From positions 52,340,829 through 52,404,828 of the forward strand of contig NC_083880.1 of NCBI RefSeq assembly GCF_032452875.1: a DNA stretch of 64,000 nt, given 5' to 3'. The translations under genes were made by a program, and so were the position numbers. This stretch comes from Bos javanicus. Taxonomy: Eukaryota; Chordata; Mammalia; Artiodactyla; Bovidae. The first letter of the stretch is position 1, and every line of letters starts with the position of its first letter. The notes under the pieces were generated by a model. It saw nothing but the letters and a program-made list of their open reading frames with translations, did no database searches and was not told the DNA's origin. Of this stretch, positions 1-11,459 are shown one piece after another.

Positions 1-1035
1 ATTAGAGGGTAGAAAGGAGTAAATAAGATAATTCATGGAAAGCATTTATTATCTAGCCTAACACAAGGCAAATAAAAGGTATTATCACATCCTAACAATA
101 CCTGTGGCAAGTATTTGTATCCACCTGTCCTGCTTTAAGCTGTGAGCCCCTCAAAGGTAAAAATGTGACTTCCTCACTTTTATTCTGTATCCCAAGCACT
201 TTGTCTGGCAAATAGAACACCATGAATGTAGTTAAGTCAGAGATGTGGCTTTTCTGGTTCTGGATTTCTCCTAGATGGTAAATCAGCATCTAAAAAGTAC
301 CCAGTGAACAGCCTCCTAGATCGCACTCTGCCTCAGAGTATACATTAGCCAGTGCACTTCAGATAGGCAGAGGTGAAAAAGAGACCATAGCGCTTTTGGC
401 CTTTCAGAGACAGTGGAGCAGATTGAAGGTCGTGGGATATGAGACCTGTCAGTTCCTACCTAATTAGTTATGGGGCTGGATGGGATGGACATGGGTAGAT
501 GGGGAATCAAGGTACTAAAAGTCCTGTCTTCAACATTCTATCTGCCTGGCTGCATGCCAAGCAGGAAACACTCAAGAAAGATTCTCTCAGGAAGTGGGTA
601 CCTGGAAGTAAACATAAGGGGAAAAGATGGGACAGGACCTATAAGACAATTGGGAGGAAGAAGCTCTCAACATGGGAGATGAACAGCTGAACAAGACACA
701 GCTCCTACATCTAGCCTCTCAACTGAAAACGGCTTTAAAGAGGTGGAGCTCAGCAGGTAAAGGTGGGGAAGAAAGAGCAAGCAAAAGTATCCAAATGTAA
801 AAAAAGGCAGGCAAGCAATTCTGAATGACCAGAAAAGGGATGAAGGGAAGGAGAATTGAAGGATTAATTTAAAAATAAAAGAGTAAGTTGAAGCAAGGCT
901 GTCAAGGGTCTTGTATGACTTGTTAAGGCATTTTGGGCTTCATTCATCCTATGGCAAAAGAAAAGCAAGGGAGTTTTAAGTAAACAAGTGATAGCATCAG
1001 ATCTGTGTTTTGTTTAAAGGAGTGGCCAGGCAAGG
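1..1035. other. Non-coding sequence, probably PTPRA intron 1
   Basis: No exon-like frame with splice signals and no clear young repeat is visible here. If the minus-strand promoter near 2.3 kb belongs to PTPRA, this is the start of its first intron. That rests on gene order, not on direct sequence evidence. Confidence 0.4.
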
Positions 1036-1222
1036 GGCTTCCCTAGTGGCTCAGACCATAAAAAATCTGACTGCAAAGCAAGAGACCTGGGTTCGATCCC
1101 TGGGTTGGGAAGATCCCCTAGAGAAGGGAATGGCTCCCACTCTAATATTACTGCCTGGAGAATTCCACAGACAGAGGAGTCTGGCGGGCTACAGTCCATG
1201 GGGTCACAAACAGTAGGACACA
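1036..1222 (+). repeat. Bov-tA SINE
   Basis: A tRNA-derived head with a B-box-like GGTTCGATCCC is followed by a Bov-A unit reading 'cctggagaattcc...gctacagtccatggggtc'. This is the standard ruminant Bov-tA arrangement, somewhat diverged. Confidence 0.9.
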
Positions 1223-1829
1223 ATGTTCATCCATCTTTCACCACCAGTCCTCTCCTCGCCTACCATCTTCTGGTTCTAGAGCTGCCTAACAGCAAGCAGG
1301 TGGCAAGAGATCTTTCTGGAGATGTGACTGGTTCTAGAGCAGGGATCTCCAAGCAAGGGCTTCTAAAGGCATTCACTCTCCTAGAGAGGTTTTGAATATT
1401 CTTCTTTTCCTGTCTTACAAACATCATTCACTGACCTCAAAAAAAAAAGAAAGAAAGAAAGCTCAACACTGGGCTCAGCTCTGCCATTATTATTTTTATC
1501 TTCAGGAAATACAATTAGGAACTAATTTCTCAAGAAACGATATTCTTTGTGTTATTCACGAAAGTCAAAAGGAGGGGGGCATGCATTCCCAATTGGCTCA
1601 TTTTGAATTCTGGGCAGCTCTGAGCCCGTTTTCCTTCTTTAGCAGCCTCAACTGCAGGGAGTGGACAGAAAAGAGAGGGGCTGGGGAAAGAAAAGTTGGT
1701 CACTGCAAGAGCAAATTTTCTCATGCCAGGAGTTCTCCTCTTTCTTCCCATTAAATGGACCTGAGCAAATTCTGATCTCACTGTCCAAATTTCTTCTTTC
1801 AGAATGAACTATGGCAGCGACCCGGCCCC
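1223..1829. other. Non-coding interval upstream of CpG island
   Basis: A short A-rich (gaaa)n stretch lies near 1440-1460. The rest is unremarkable single-copy-looking DNA. I see no supported exon. Confidence 0.4.
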
Positions 1830-3170
1830 AGGAGGATGCACGCAAAGTTCCTGGGCTGTGGAGAGGGGTCGGCCCCTGGGCGGGCGCGTTTCCGGGGACT
1901 CTCCCCCTCCCCCGCCCCAGCCCCACGGACAGCGCAAGGATGTGGAATCCCTGGAGAAGCCGGATGGATCCTGCCCGGAAAAGAGGGATTTGGGCTCAGG
2001 CCGGGGACCCCCTCCCACCCGCGCCCGGGAACCGCCGCCCCACCTCCGGAGCCCGTTGGGGTGGCGGCGGCCGTGAACACTCACCGAGTCCAGCGTTGGG
2101 CGGGACCGCTGGGGTCGAGGACTGCGGCTCCGCCTCGGTGCCGCGACGGCGTCTCGGCCCGCCACACGCCCTCAGGGCCACCGCCCGGCCCGCGGCTTGG
2201 AACCCCGAGGCGGCGGTGGCGGCCTCGCCTCCATGGCGAGGAGAAGCGGCTGAGGAGCAACTGGGCAGGCGGCGGTGATGGCGGCGACGGTCCGGGGTCC
2301 GAGCTGGGTCGCGCGCGCGCGTCTCTGTCAGCGCCGCACTCGCCGCAGCCTCGCTCCCGACCTGGCCTTGGCTGTAAGGAGCTTCCTCATTGGCGGTTCA
2401 GAGACGGGCGCTGGTTGGCCCAGATCGAACGGGCGTTCCCCTGGCCCTCGTGGGCCCCGCCCTTACGCGTCTCCGAACGCTTGCTAGCCTGCCGGCCTGG
2501 GGCGCAGGCCCGGGTCTCTCCGTCTCACGGTCTCATTGACCGCCAGGGAGGCGGTCCCCCCACCGCGGTCCAATCCTGGGAGAAACAGGACCCTAGGAGC
2601 ACCGGGCGACTGTGCACCAACACCTTCCGTTTCTCTACAGTCCCACCTGGACGTAGGTCTTCTTCCCAGTTTACAGACGTGAAAACTGAGACCAAACACA
2701 AGTTACACCAGTGTTTAGCGATCGGGGCGACCTGGAGCTGAAAAATCTTTCCACTCTCTCCAAACGGGTTCCCTAGAGCTCCCCCTCCCTCCGCTTTTTA
2801 ATTGCTGCAATGTATTTAAAAGACAGAGGTTCTCGGTGGTGAAGGTGGTGAACGTGCATAGCCCCTGGAAGACGCCTAGCACCGTGGCTGTCATCTTAAC
2901 AAGTCAGCCCACGCCATCCCCACCCGAGCCCAAGGGAAATCTCCGCAGCTTTCCAGATGCGCGTATCCGGGCCTGACTCCCGTCGAGCTGGGTAGAAACA
3001 CTACACACGGTGCTCTGCGGAGGGTGTTTGCGACAGGTCTGGCCGGGAAGGAGAAGTTCAAAGCTTCGAGCGGATCTGGAGACGCGTCTCCCCCTGGGGT
3101 CGGGGACTGGGACCGGGTGGAAGGCGCGGACCTCCTCCCCAGCGCTCCCCGCCGCGCGTAAGCACCTCAA
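1830..3170. promoter_or_regulatory. PTPRA: CpG island, probable PTPRA promoter
   Basis: The region is G+C-rich and dense in CpG, including GCC/GGC runs at 2200-2300 and a CGCGCGCG tract at about 2312-2320. An inverted CCAAT box (minus strand) sits at 2389-2393 and a plus-strand CCAAT near 2570. In human 20p13 the gene after VPS16, transcribed in the same direction, is PTPRA, and its 5' end would fall here. The gene name is inferred from synteny; no PTPRA coding exon is in the window. Confidence 0.6.
2085..2310 (-). other. PTPRA: Candidate non-coding first exon of PTPRA
   Basis: On the minus strand the GC-rich sequence ends in a strong donor, GACTCG|GTGAGTGT, with the last exon base at 2085. 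A minus-strand CCAAT box at 2389-2393 would put transcription starts near 2300-2330. The interval is rich in GCC repeats, as 5' untranslated first exons often are. The 5' edge is an estimate. It could be an exon of another transcript. Confidence 0.45.
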
Positions 3171-5490
3171 AGCCATCCGTGGGTATGCCTGGCAAGTGGC
3201 TTCCCAGGCTGCAGGACTAAAAGAATCGCTGAAGGCCGATTACAGAGCCGTGGTGGGTGGCGAGTGAGACACCCCAGATTGTAGTCCTCAGGCAGGGTCC
3301 TTCGGACGGAGCCGGACCCGCTCAGGAGTGACCATAAGTCCGTAGGCGGGAGACATTGCTCAGCAGTGTGTAAGCACAGCTTGCTGGGAAACCCTTCATT
3401 CCTGACCCGCAGCCTGAGCTGCCAGGGGTGAGCGGCGGCCAGCCTCCCTCTCCCATCCGTGGCTGGGCAGAGTCCCACGATCAGCGCTCCCGAGGGAACG
3501 GGTCTGTTCCTGGTAGCAATCCTTTTTCTTGGAGGGGACATTTCAGCAAAGGAGAAGGAGACCACATGAGCTGCCATTTCCACAGGGCTGGTGCTTCTAG
3601 CACCTCCAGTCCGTACCACCGCCAGCAGTTGCGGCGTCAATTTGGGACTGTATGCACCCCGCTGCCCGTATTTGTAGAATCAGTGTGTGCTGACCAGAGC
3701 CATGACCTGGGAATACGGGGTGCAGCGGGCCTCCTTCGAGGCATCCCCTCTGCCACTGAAAAGTCCCTCCTTGAGAGGGAGGTGTATCTCCCACTACCTC
3801 TCAGCGGGGCTGACCCAGAGGTGTGAAATGACTGAATCCTAAACGCCTCTGAGGGACAGATCCTACAGCCGAAAGACCCACACACCAAGTCTCCTGTTAG
3901 AACCTAAGGGCAGCCAATGAGGGCAGGACTTTCTATACACCAACGGTTCAGTTACCCAGGAAGCAGAAAAACTCACTCTATCCACACACTGAACGCAAAA
4001 GTGAAAAAGCCTGAACTCGGGAAAAATAATGATTGACTGCTGGAGACACCTGGACAATCTCATAAAAGAGTTTGACGTGCTACTTATATTTCCTAATCTA
4101 TGTGGAAATAAATAGCTATTATAATAAAAAGCATTCATCCTTGGGATTATCTGAAAGATCCCCACCCAATCTGACCATACTTGGGAAAATGCTGTGGTTG
4201 AGCCCTGAAATTCAAGCCCTGCCACTGGCTGCTTGACCTGAGTCCCCCTCTGTTACTCTTCCTGGAACCTCCCAAGGCTGCATGAAGAATTACAGGCATG
4301 TACAGCTTGGCAAGTGGCCCATTCTTAGGAAATGCAGTTCCTTCTCTCCAGGAGACAGCTGCAGTTGGGTCAGAGCATGTGTGGGGTGTGTGCAGAGGTG
4401 ACAGGACCTCACACCAAGGAGCCTTGCATATTCCATCCTGGAGACCCTGAGAAGGAAATTTCAGTTTGGTGACCACACATACTCTATTTTCAATGAGAGA
4501 AGACAGACTCTTATCCTCAGCTGCCCAGCTGTGGAGACCGTCCATATTCCCCATCCTACCTGATGCTCAGTGTATTCACAGCTCCCCCCACCACCACAAG
4601 GCAAATGGCTATCTTCAAAGAGAAGAGAGGAACTGAGAGAGGGCAGGGAGGCAGTCTTCTGCTCCAGATGCTGCTTTAGTCCCAGCCCACAGGAGCGCAC
4701 ACCTAGTGGTAGGCACTTGTCAGTCACCACACAGGTGCCCCAGAAGTCACAGGTTTCATGAGAAGAGGACTGGACTAGAAGGAGAGCTGGAGGGCGGGAG
4801 TAAAGGATTCCTGTTTCTTTAGGCAAGTCACTTCTCTCATGGCCTCCTTTCCCCATCTAGTCAATGGAACAATTAATCATTCCCTCAACAAATACTTTTT
4901 GAGTGCTAATGGTGTGCTGGACATAGCAGGGGAGTAAGATAGAAAAGGTGTCTGCTCTTAGGAACTTACAGTCTGGATGGGGAGACAGACAATAAACAAG
5001 TGAACAAGAAAATTTCCTAAATGGAGTAATGAAAATAAAGCAAGACAGTATGATAGAAAGTTGAAGTAAATGAGAGCCTAGGGACTTACCAGGCCATTCA
5101 CTGTTCTGTTCCTAAGGGTCACTTGCTGGAGTACAGTACCTAAAGAAACTGCAGTCCCCTCACCCTGAGAAGGTGGCTTACAGGAGTCTTTGCCCCAATT
5201 TCCACTTCAGGACTGCCACTGATATCCTAAAGCAGTAGAAATGTTTCTAGATTCACTACCCTCAGACCCCAAATCCTGGTCCAAGGCTCAATTCTAGTTC
5301 CATCCATTGGCCAAGATGACTCTTCCTGTGAGTCAGGCCGAGGCCTGTGGTGCAAACTGCTCAGGGTAGAGGAGGCATTTTTACACCAAGCACAGTTAAG
5401 AAACCAAGATTTGAAAAATGAGTTCTAGTTATTTTTGTATTGCAGGTGAGGCTTGAACTAGTTTTTTTTTTTAATTAAAAAAATCACTAT
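3171..5490. other. Intergenic, old repeats
   Basis: No exon is supported. At about 4865-5080 there is a diverged ancient mammalian interspersed repeat (ctcaacaaatactttttgag... then gagacagacaataaacaagtg). I cannot name its family. The remainder looks single copy. Confidence 0.4.
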
Positions 5491-5576
5491 TTAGAGACTT
5501 CCCTGGAAGGGAGCGTGGGTTTGATCCCAGCTGAAGGAACTAAGATTCCACATGCCAAACAGTGTGGCTGACCACC
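5491..5576 (+). repeat. CHR-type tRNA-derived SINE fragment
   Basis: The fragment shows 'gacttccctgg' followed by a degenerate 'gtttgatccc' and 'ggaactaagattccacatgcc', which are the typical words of CHR SINEs. It is internally deleted. Confidence 0.6.
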
Positions 5577-5820
5577 CCCCCTCCACAACCATTCATAAGT
5601 GTATAGATTTGTCAAAACTCAGCAAATGTACATTTATGAGATGAGAACTATATATTTTTGGTCTGAAAAGAAAAAAATTGCACAGATAATGAACTCTAGT
5701 TAACAAAATGCATTCTGAAGTATTTAGAGGGAAATACTAATGACTGCAACTTTGAAATGTGTCAAAAATAACATGAAATAATAAAATGGATAGAGGAATA
5801 GACAGATATATAAGAATTAA

Positions 5821-7908
5821 GCAACAGTTCAGTTCAGTCGCTCAGTTGCGTCCAACTCTTTGCAACCCCATGAATCACAGGACGCTGGCCTCCCTGTCCA
5901 TCACCATCTCCTGGAGTTCACTCAAACTCACGTCCATCGAGTCGGAAATACCATCCAGCCATCTCATCCTCTGTCGTCCCCTTCTCCTCCTGCCCTCAAT
6001 CCCTCCCAGCATCAGAGTCTTTTCCAATGAGTCAACTCTTCGCACGAGGTGGCCAAAGTACTGGAGTTTCAGCTTTAGCATCATTCCTTCCAAAGAAATC
6101 CCAGGGCTGATCTCCTTCAGAATGGACTGGTTGGATCTCCTTGCAGTCCAAGGGACTCTCAAGAGTCTTCTCCAACACCACAGTTCAAAAGCATCAATTC
6201 TTTGGCGCTCAGCTTTCTTCACAGTCCAACTCTCACATCCATACATGACCACTGGAAAAACCATAGCCTTGACTAGACAGACCTGTGTTGGCAAAGTAAT
6301 GTCTCTGCTTTTCAATATGCTATCTAGGTTGGTCATAATTTTTCTTCCAAGGAGTAAGTGTCTTTTAATTTCATGGCTGCAGTCACCATCTGCAGTGATT
6401 TTGGAGCCCCCCAAAACAAAGTCTGACACTGTTTCCACTGTTTCCCCATCTATTTCCCATGAAGTGATGGGACCAGATGCCATGATCTTAGTTTTCTCAA
6501 TGTTGATCTTTAAGCCAACCTTTTCACTCTCCTCTTTCACTTTTAAGAGGCTTTTGAGTTCCTCTTCACTTTCTGCCATAAGGGTGGTATCATCTGCATA
6601 TCTGATATTTCTCCCGGCAATCTTGATTCCAGCTTGTGCTTCTTCCAGCCCAGCGTTTCTCATGATGTACTCTGCATATAAGTTAAATAAGCAGGGTGAC
6701 AATATACAGCCTTGACATACTCCTTTTCCTATTTGGAACCAGTCTGTTGTTCCATGTCCAGTTCTAACAGTTGCTTCCTGACCTGCATATAGGTTTCTCA
6801 AGAGGCATGTCAGGTGGTCTGGTATTCCCATCTCTTTCAGAATTTTCCACAGTTTATTGTGATCCACACAGTCAAAGGCTTTGGCATAGTCAATAAAGCA
6901 GAAATAGATGTTTTTCTGGAACTCTCTTGCTTTTTCAATGATCCAGTGGATGTTGGCAATTTGATCTCTGGTTCCTCCGCCTTTTCTAAAACCAGCTTGA
7001 ACATCTGGAAGTTCACAGTTCACATATCTCTCACATTTAGAGAATTTTGAGCATTACTTTCCTAGCATGTGAGATGAGTACAATTGTGTGGTAGTTTGAG
7101 CATTCTTTGGCATTGCCTTTCTTTGGGATTAGAATGAAAACTGACCTTTTCCAGTCCTTTGGCCACTGCTGAGTTTTCCAAATTTGCTGGCATATTGAGT
7201 GCAGCACTTTCACAGCATCATCTTTCAGGATTTGAAATAGCTCAACTGGAATTCCATCACCTCCACTAGCTTTGTTCGTAGTCATGCTTTCTAAGGCCCA
7301 CTTGACTTCACATTCCAGGATGTCTGGCTCTAGGTGAGCAATCACACCATCATGATTATCTTGGTCATGAAGATCTTTTTTGTACAGTTCTTCTGTGTAT
7401 TCCTGCCACCTCTTCTTAATACCTTCTGCTTCTGTTAGGTCCATACTATTTCTGTCCTTTATCGAGCCCATCTTTGCATGAAATGTTCCCTTGGTATCTC
7501 TAATTTTCTCGAAGAGATCTCTAGTCTTTCCCATTCTGTTGTTTTCCTCTATTTCTTTGCATTGATTGCTGAGGAAGGCTTTCTTATCTCTTCTTGCTAT
7601 TCGTTGGAACTCTGCAATCAGATGCTTATATCTTTCCTTTTCTCCTTTGCTTTTCACTTCTCTTTTCACAGCTATTTGTAAGGCCTCCCCAGACAGCCAT
7701 TTTGCTTTTCTGCATTTCTTTTCCATGGGGATGGTCTTGATCCCTGTCTCCTGTACAATGTCCCCAAACCTCAGTCCATAGTTCATCAGGCACTCTATCT
7801 ATCAGATCTAGTCCCTTAAATCTATTTCTCACTTCCACTGTATAATCATAAGGGATTTGATTTAGCTCATACCTGGATGGTCTAGTGGTTTTCCCTACTT
7901 TCTTCAAA
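5821..7908 (-). mobile_element. BovB (RTE-clade) LINE, 5'-truncated, reverse transcriptase largely readable
   Basis: The minus strand encodes the BovB reverse transcriptase in two main frame blocks, about 7786-7037 and 7023-5875, separated by a frame break near 7030. Visible landmarks are the [13 protein letters not shown] motif, the YADD catalytic box, the KTKIM motif and the C-terminal MYGCESWT block. The 3' end is the usual 'gttcagttcagtcgctcag' tail. The upstream endonuclease half is missing, so the copy cannot move on its own. It lies between the PTPRA promoter and the VPS16 3' end. Confidence 0.93.
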
Positions 7909-8275
7909 TCAAGTATAGTAAAATGTTAACTGTAGAATCTAAGTGGTGGGTATACAGGTGTCCACTGTAAATTCTTTCAATTTAGTTGTATGTTTCAAAG
8001 TTTTCAGGATAAAATGTTGGCGGGAGAGAATCAGCATTTAACTTTATAAGAAAATATACAAAACTGCTTTTAATTTTCAAACACATCTCTTCACAGACAA
8101 TTCCAGTGCTTCTCCACATGCATGCACACTTTGTATAAAGTTGTAATCAGTTTATACAGTCATCATTGTTATTTCTCATGTATTTCTAAAACTTCACGTG
8201 TACTATGCTTAATGTTTGCACACTGCACATTAATATGCTGCATGTTTGGGGACATAGGCTTTTTTCTAATGCAGG
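7909..8275. other. Intergenic, nothing recognised
   Basis: AT-rich sequence between the BovB copy and a CHR SINE. I see no gene or named repeat in it. Confidence 0.4.
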
Positions 8276-8540
8276 CTGTTTTGTTTTTATTTGGCTGCAC
8301 TGGGTCTTAGTTGTGGCACACAGGCTCTTCCTTCCTTGTGTCATGTGGGATCTTTCATGCTGTGCAAGGACCCTTGTTGTGATGCTCTCGCTCCACAGCA
8401 TGCGGGCTCAGTAGTTGTGATGCACGGGCTTAGTTGCTCCACGGCATGTAGGATCTTATTTCCCTGACCAGGGATCAAATCCTCATCTCTTGCATTGCAA
8501 GGCAGATTCTTGACCACTGGACAGCCAGGAAAGTCCTAAC
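8276..8540 (-). repeat. CHR-type SINE
   Basis: Read on the minus strand, the element begins with 'ggactttcctggctgtccagtggtcaag' and carries the tRNA-like B-box region. It ends towards 8276 in the long CHR tail (ggctgcactgggtcttagttg on the plus strand). Confidence 0.8.
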
Positions 8541-8674
8541 ATAGGCTTTTATTGTGTAGCTTCTAAATGCACTGCACAGGGCCTCCCTTCCAGAAAAAGA
8601 GGACTGAGTTGGATGGTTCCAGCCCCTTTTCTAGTTAGAAAAGCTGGAGAAAACATTTGTTAAAGGCACTGAAG

Positions 8675-8775
8675 GGAATTCCCAGCTGTCCAGTGGTTAG
8701 AACTCTGTGCTTCCACCGCAGGGGGCATAGGTTCTAATCCCACATGCCACATGGCATGGATTAAAAAGCAGTGAA
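8675..8775 (+). repeat. CHR-2-type SINE fragment
   Basis: The sequence 'gggaattcccagctgtccagtggttag' followed by 'gttctaatcccacatgcca' is the head of a CHR SINE. It is short and diverged. Confidence 0.75.
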
Positions 8776-9069
8776 GAGGTACCAAGGCAGGGAAGAAGTG
8801 TGGTGCCAAGACTGAAGAGGAAACAAAAATCCCAGAATGACCTCAGTATTTGAAATCTTCTGTCCTTTCCCCAGAAGGGTCTGCTGATTCTGAGAGAGAA
8901 GGCTGATATACTGTGCAGATCATGACTCCCAAAACTGGCCACATTTCCAGTTCTACTTACTGTTCCAAAGCCTTGCTACTTCTCTATCTAGAAGCAGAAT
9001 CTATTTCCCCTTGAAGTTGGGTGAGGTAGGCCCACGTAACTGCCTTGACAAACAGAATGTGGCAGGTAT

Positions 9070-9350
9070 GATACTGCTGCTGCTGCTAAGTCGCTTCAGT
9101 CGTGTCCAACTCTGTGTGACCCCATAGACGGAAGCCCACCAGGCTCCCCTGTCCCTGGGATTCTCCAGGCAAGAACACTGGAGTGGGTTGCCATTTCCTT
9201 CTCCAATGCATGGAAGTGAAAAGTGAAAGGGAAGTCGCTCAGTCATGTCCGACTTTTCGTGACCCCATGGACTGCAGCCTACCAGCCTCCTCCATCCATG
9301 GGATTTTCCAGGCAAGAGTACTGGAGTGGGGTGCCATCCCCTTCTCCGGG
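9070..9350 (-). repeat. BovA2 dimeric SINE
   Basis: The plus strand begins with a (tgc)n run and 'taagtcgcttcagtcgtgtcc' and continues through two Bov-A units. The reverse complement is a near-complete BovA2 with its (agc)n tail. Confidence 0.9.
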
Positions 9351-9695
9351 TATGATACTATGACTTCTAAAACCATGTTAGGGAAGGCAGTACAGCTCTA
9401 CCTGGCTCTTCTTGGATGCTGCCCTTGGGACCTGGCTGCTGGTGTTTGAGGCAGGTGTTCTGGCTAACAGAACTACGGTTCCAGTCAACAACTAGCTTCA
9501 ATTGCCAGATGTGTGAGTTGCCAAGCCTTCAGATTCCAGTTCCTAGCTGTCAAGTCACCCCCAACCTTTCAGTCTTCCAGCTAATGCCCTAGACATTGGG
9601 GAACAGACAAACCATCCTGTTTTATCCTGTTCAAATTCTCTAAGTGGTGAGCATAACAAATGATTCTTTTATAATTTGATTTATATCCCCAAGAA

Positions 9696-9785
9696 TGCCA
9701 ACAGAGGAGCCTGGCAGGCTGTAGTCCAAAGGATCACAGAGTTGTGAAGAGTCGGACATGACTGAAGCGACTTAGTACACGTGCA
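9696..9785 (+). repeat. Bov-A SINE fragment
   Basis: Only the second half of a Bov-A unit remains (gaggagcctggcaggctg... gagtcggacatgactgaagcg). Confidence 0.75.
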
Positions 9786-10840
9786 TGTGGGATTTTCACA
9801 AACTTACAATCAGGTAAGGGAGGAAAAAGAAACATCTTGCCAAGCTTGAATCTCTCACTATTTTTAAACACAGCCCTAGGGGTGTCAAAGAGGGAAAAGC
9901 CGAAAGTTCCAGGGAGGTCTGCCTTCTCTTGGCTTTGGTTTCCTCCGTCTTCCATCTAGACTAATAAGAGCAACAGGAAGAAAGGTAATGCCCTCAGTGT
10001 TGGGTAACACTGCTGGGGTATGAAGCCAAAGTGCACTGGAGTGCAGAGGCTAGAGGCAGGGAGCCTGGAGGGCCATGAAGGCATTCTCACTGACTGTAGG
10101 GAAGGCCTCCACTGAGCCAACTGGGGAGCCAGGGGCCTCCAGTTTGCAGCTCTTCTTTGGCAGAATTGCCAAAGGGAGAATTCCCTTCTTTTTCTCTTCA
10201 GTCCAGTGACCATTCAGGAATTGCTCACCACTATTCAGTGGGCAGGGTTTCCAAAGTCTCCTTCTCGATCTCTCCAACCCAATGGCCACATGCTCCTCAT
10301 CCATCCTCCAGTCCTCACTGTAGGGCAAACCAGGGCCCTTGCCTCAGGACCCTCTGCTCAGAGGGCCCGGTTTCAGGTCCGGCTGAGTCATCCTTCCTCT
10401 GTCACAACAGCCAAGGAGAAGCTCTAAAATCTCCAAATGTCCAACATGGTTTCAAATTCCAGTCTTGCCATCTAGTTGCTCCCCAGTCCTCAATCCTCTT
10501 CTGTAAAATGGGGTGGTATTACCTCTCTCATAGGACTGTCTTGTAGAAAAAATGAAAGCAAGGTAAAGTGCTGAGCTTGTACCATGTGTGCACGTGTGGG
10601 TAATGCTTTCAGTGTGGTGCTTAGCACGTGTGCTATCACGTCCCATAATCTTCCTAGGGGCTGTGAGTTTGAGAGGACTTTGCCTGGTAACTGTAGACAG
10701 GGGTCTGTGAATATCACTGGAGAAGCTCTCTCTCCAGACCCCCACAATCAAACACATGAAGTTCTGCTGAGGTATCTGGATGGTTCTGCCTCCAAGCTGT
10801 TTTTGCTTAGACTGCACTGCATAAAACAAGTGCTCTAAAA
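9786..10840. other. Intergenic 3' of VPS16, no gene seen
   Basis: Mixed single-copy DNA. Around 10440-10560 there is a MIR-like segment (cctcttctgtaaaatgggg...). No supported exon is present. Confidence 0.4.
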
Positions 10841-11318
10841 CAGGGGTCTCCAACTTCCTGGCCAGGTACCTCCTGTCAGATCAGAAGCGGCATTAGATTA
10901 GAAGTAAAGTGCACAGTAAATGCAACTCATTTGAGGGACTTCCCTGGTGGTCCAATGGTTAAGGATCTGCCTGCCAATACAGGGAACACAAGTCCAATCC
11001 CTGGTCCAGGAAGATCCCACATTCTGCAGAGCAATTAAGCCCGTGAGCCACAACTACTGAAACCCTTGCTCTAGAGCCCATGCTCCACAGAGAGAAGCCA
11101 CCGCGATGAGAAGCCAAGTACTGCGAGGAAGAGTAGCCCCCACTCACTGCCAACTAGAGAAAGCCCACGCACAGCAATAAAGACTCAGTGAAGCCAAAAA
11201 ATAAATTTAAGAAAAGGTAATATGCTTGAATCATGAAAACATCCCCTCACCCCAAGTCTGTAGAAAAATTGTCTTCCACGAAACCACTCCTTGGTATCAA
11301 AAAAGTTGGGGACTGCTG
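10841..11318. mobile_element. hAT-type (MER1-like) DNA transposon relic split by a SINE
   Basis: The left end reads CAGGGGTCTCCAACTT and the right end, reverse-complemented, reads CAGCAGTCCCCAACTT, giving hAT-Charlie style terminal inverted repeats. The flanking 8-mers, 10833-10840 (ctctaaaa) and 11319-11326 (ttataaaa), agree at 6 of 8 positions and resemble a worn target duplication. Internal pieces (cctgtcagatcagaagcggcatt and attgtcttccacgaaacc) match the MER1 family as I remember it. A CHR SINE occupies about 10936-11213. The element ends inside the expected VPS16 cleavage zone. Confidence 0.75.
10936..11213 (+). repeat. CHR SINE inserted in the hAT relic
   Basis: A long CHR element starts 'gggacttccctggtggtcc' and runs through 'ccacaactactgaaac' and 'gcacagcaataaagac'. 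It interrupts the hAT element, so it is the younger of the two. Confidence 0.85.
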
Positions 11319-11335
11319 TTATAAAATATTTCAAC

Positions 11336-11341
11336 TTTATT
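11336..11341 (-). terminator. VPS16: VPS16 polyadenylation signal
   Basis: AATAAA on the minus strand lies about 120 bases after the VPS16 stop codon. Cleavage is expected at about 11310-11325, at the right terminal repeat of the hAT element. Confidence 0.8.
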
Positions 11342-11459
11342 TACAACCAAAACCCTGGCCCCAACCCCAGCTTTTCGGGCTTTGCTCTGTGGGAAGAGCT
11401 AGATGAGCAGGGACACTTCTGACAGATCCAGGGCTCAGGAAGATGAGCAGGTAGGCTCC

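Noticed and set aside
1836..2741. 301-codon plus-strand open frame
   Set aside because: It lies in a CpG island where stop codons are rare, and several overlapping frames of similar kind occur on both strands. Its composition is Pro/Arg/Gly-rich and no family is recognised.
3167..3640. 157-codon minus-strand frame after the CpG island
   Set aside because: GC-rich sequence with no splice sites or recognised domain, and overlapping frames on the other strand.
5786..6715. 309-codon plus-strand frame
   Set aside because: It is the antisense of the BovB reverse transcriptase; the same shadow frame recurs over the other BovB copies.
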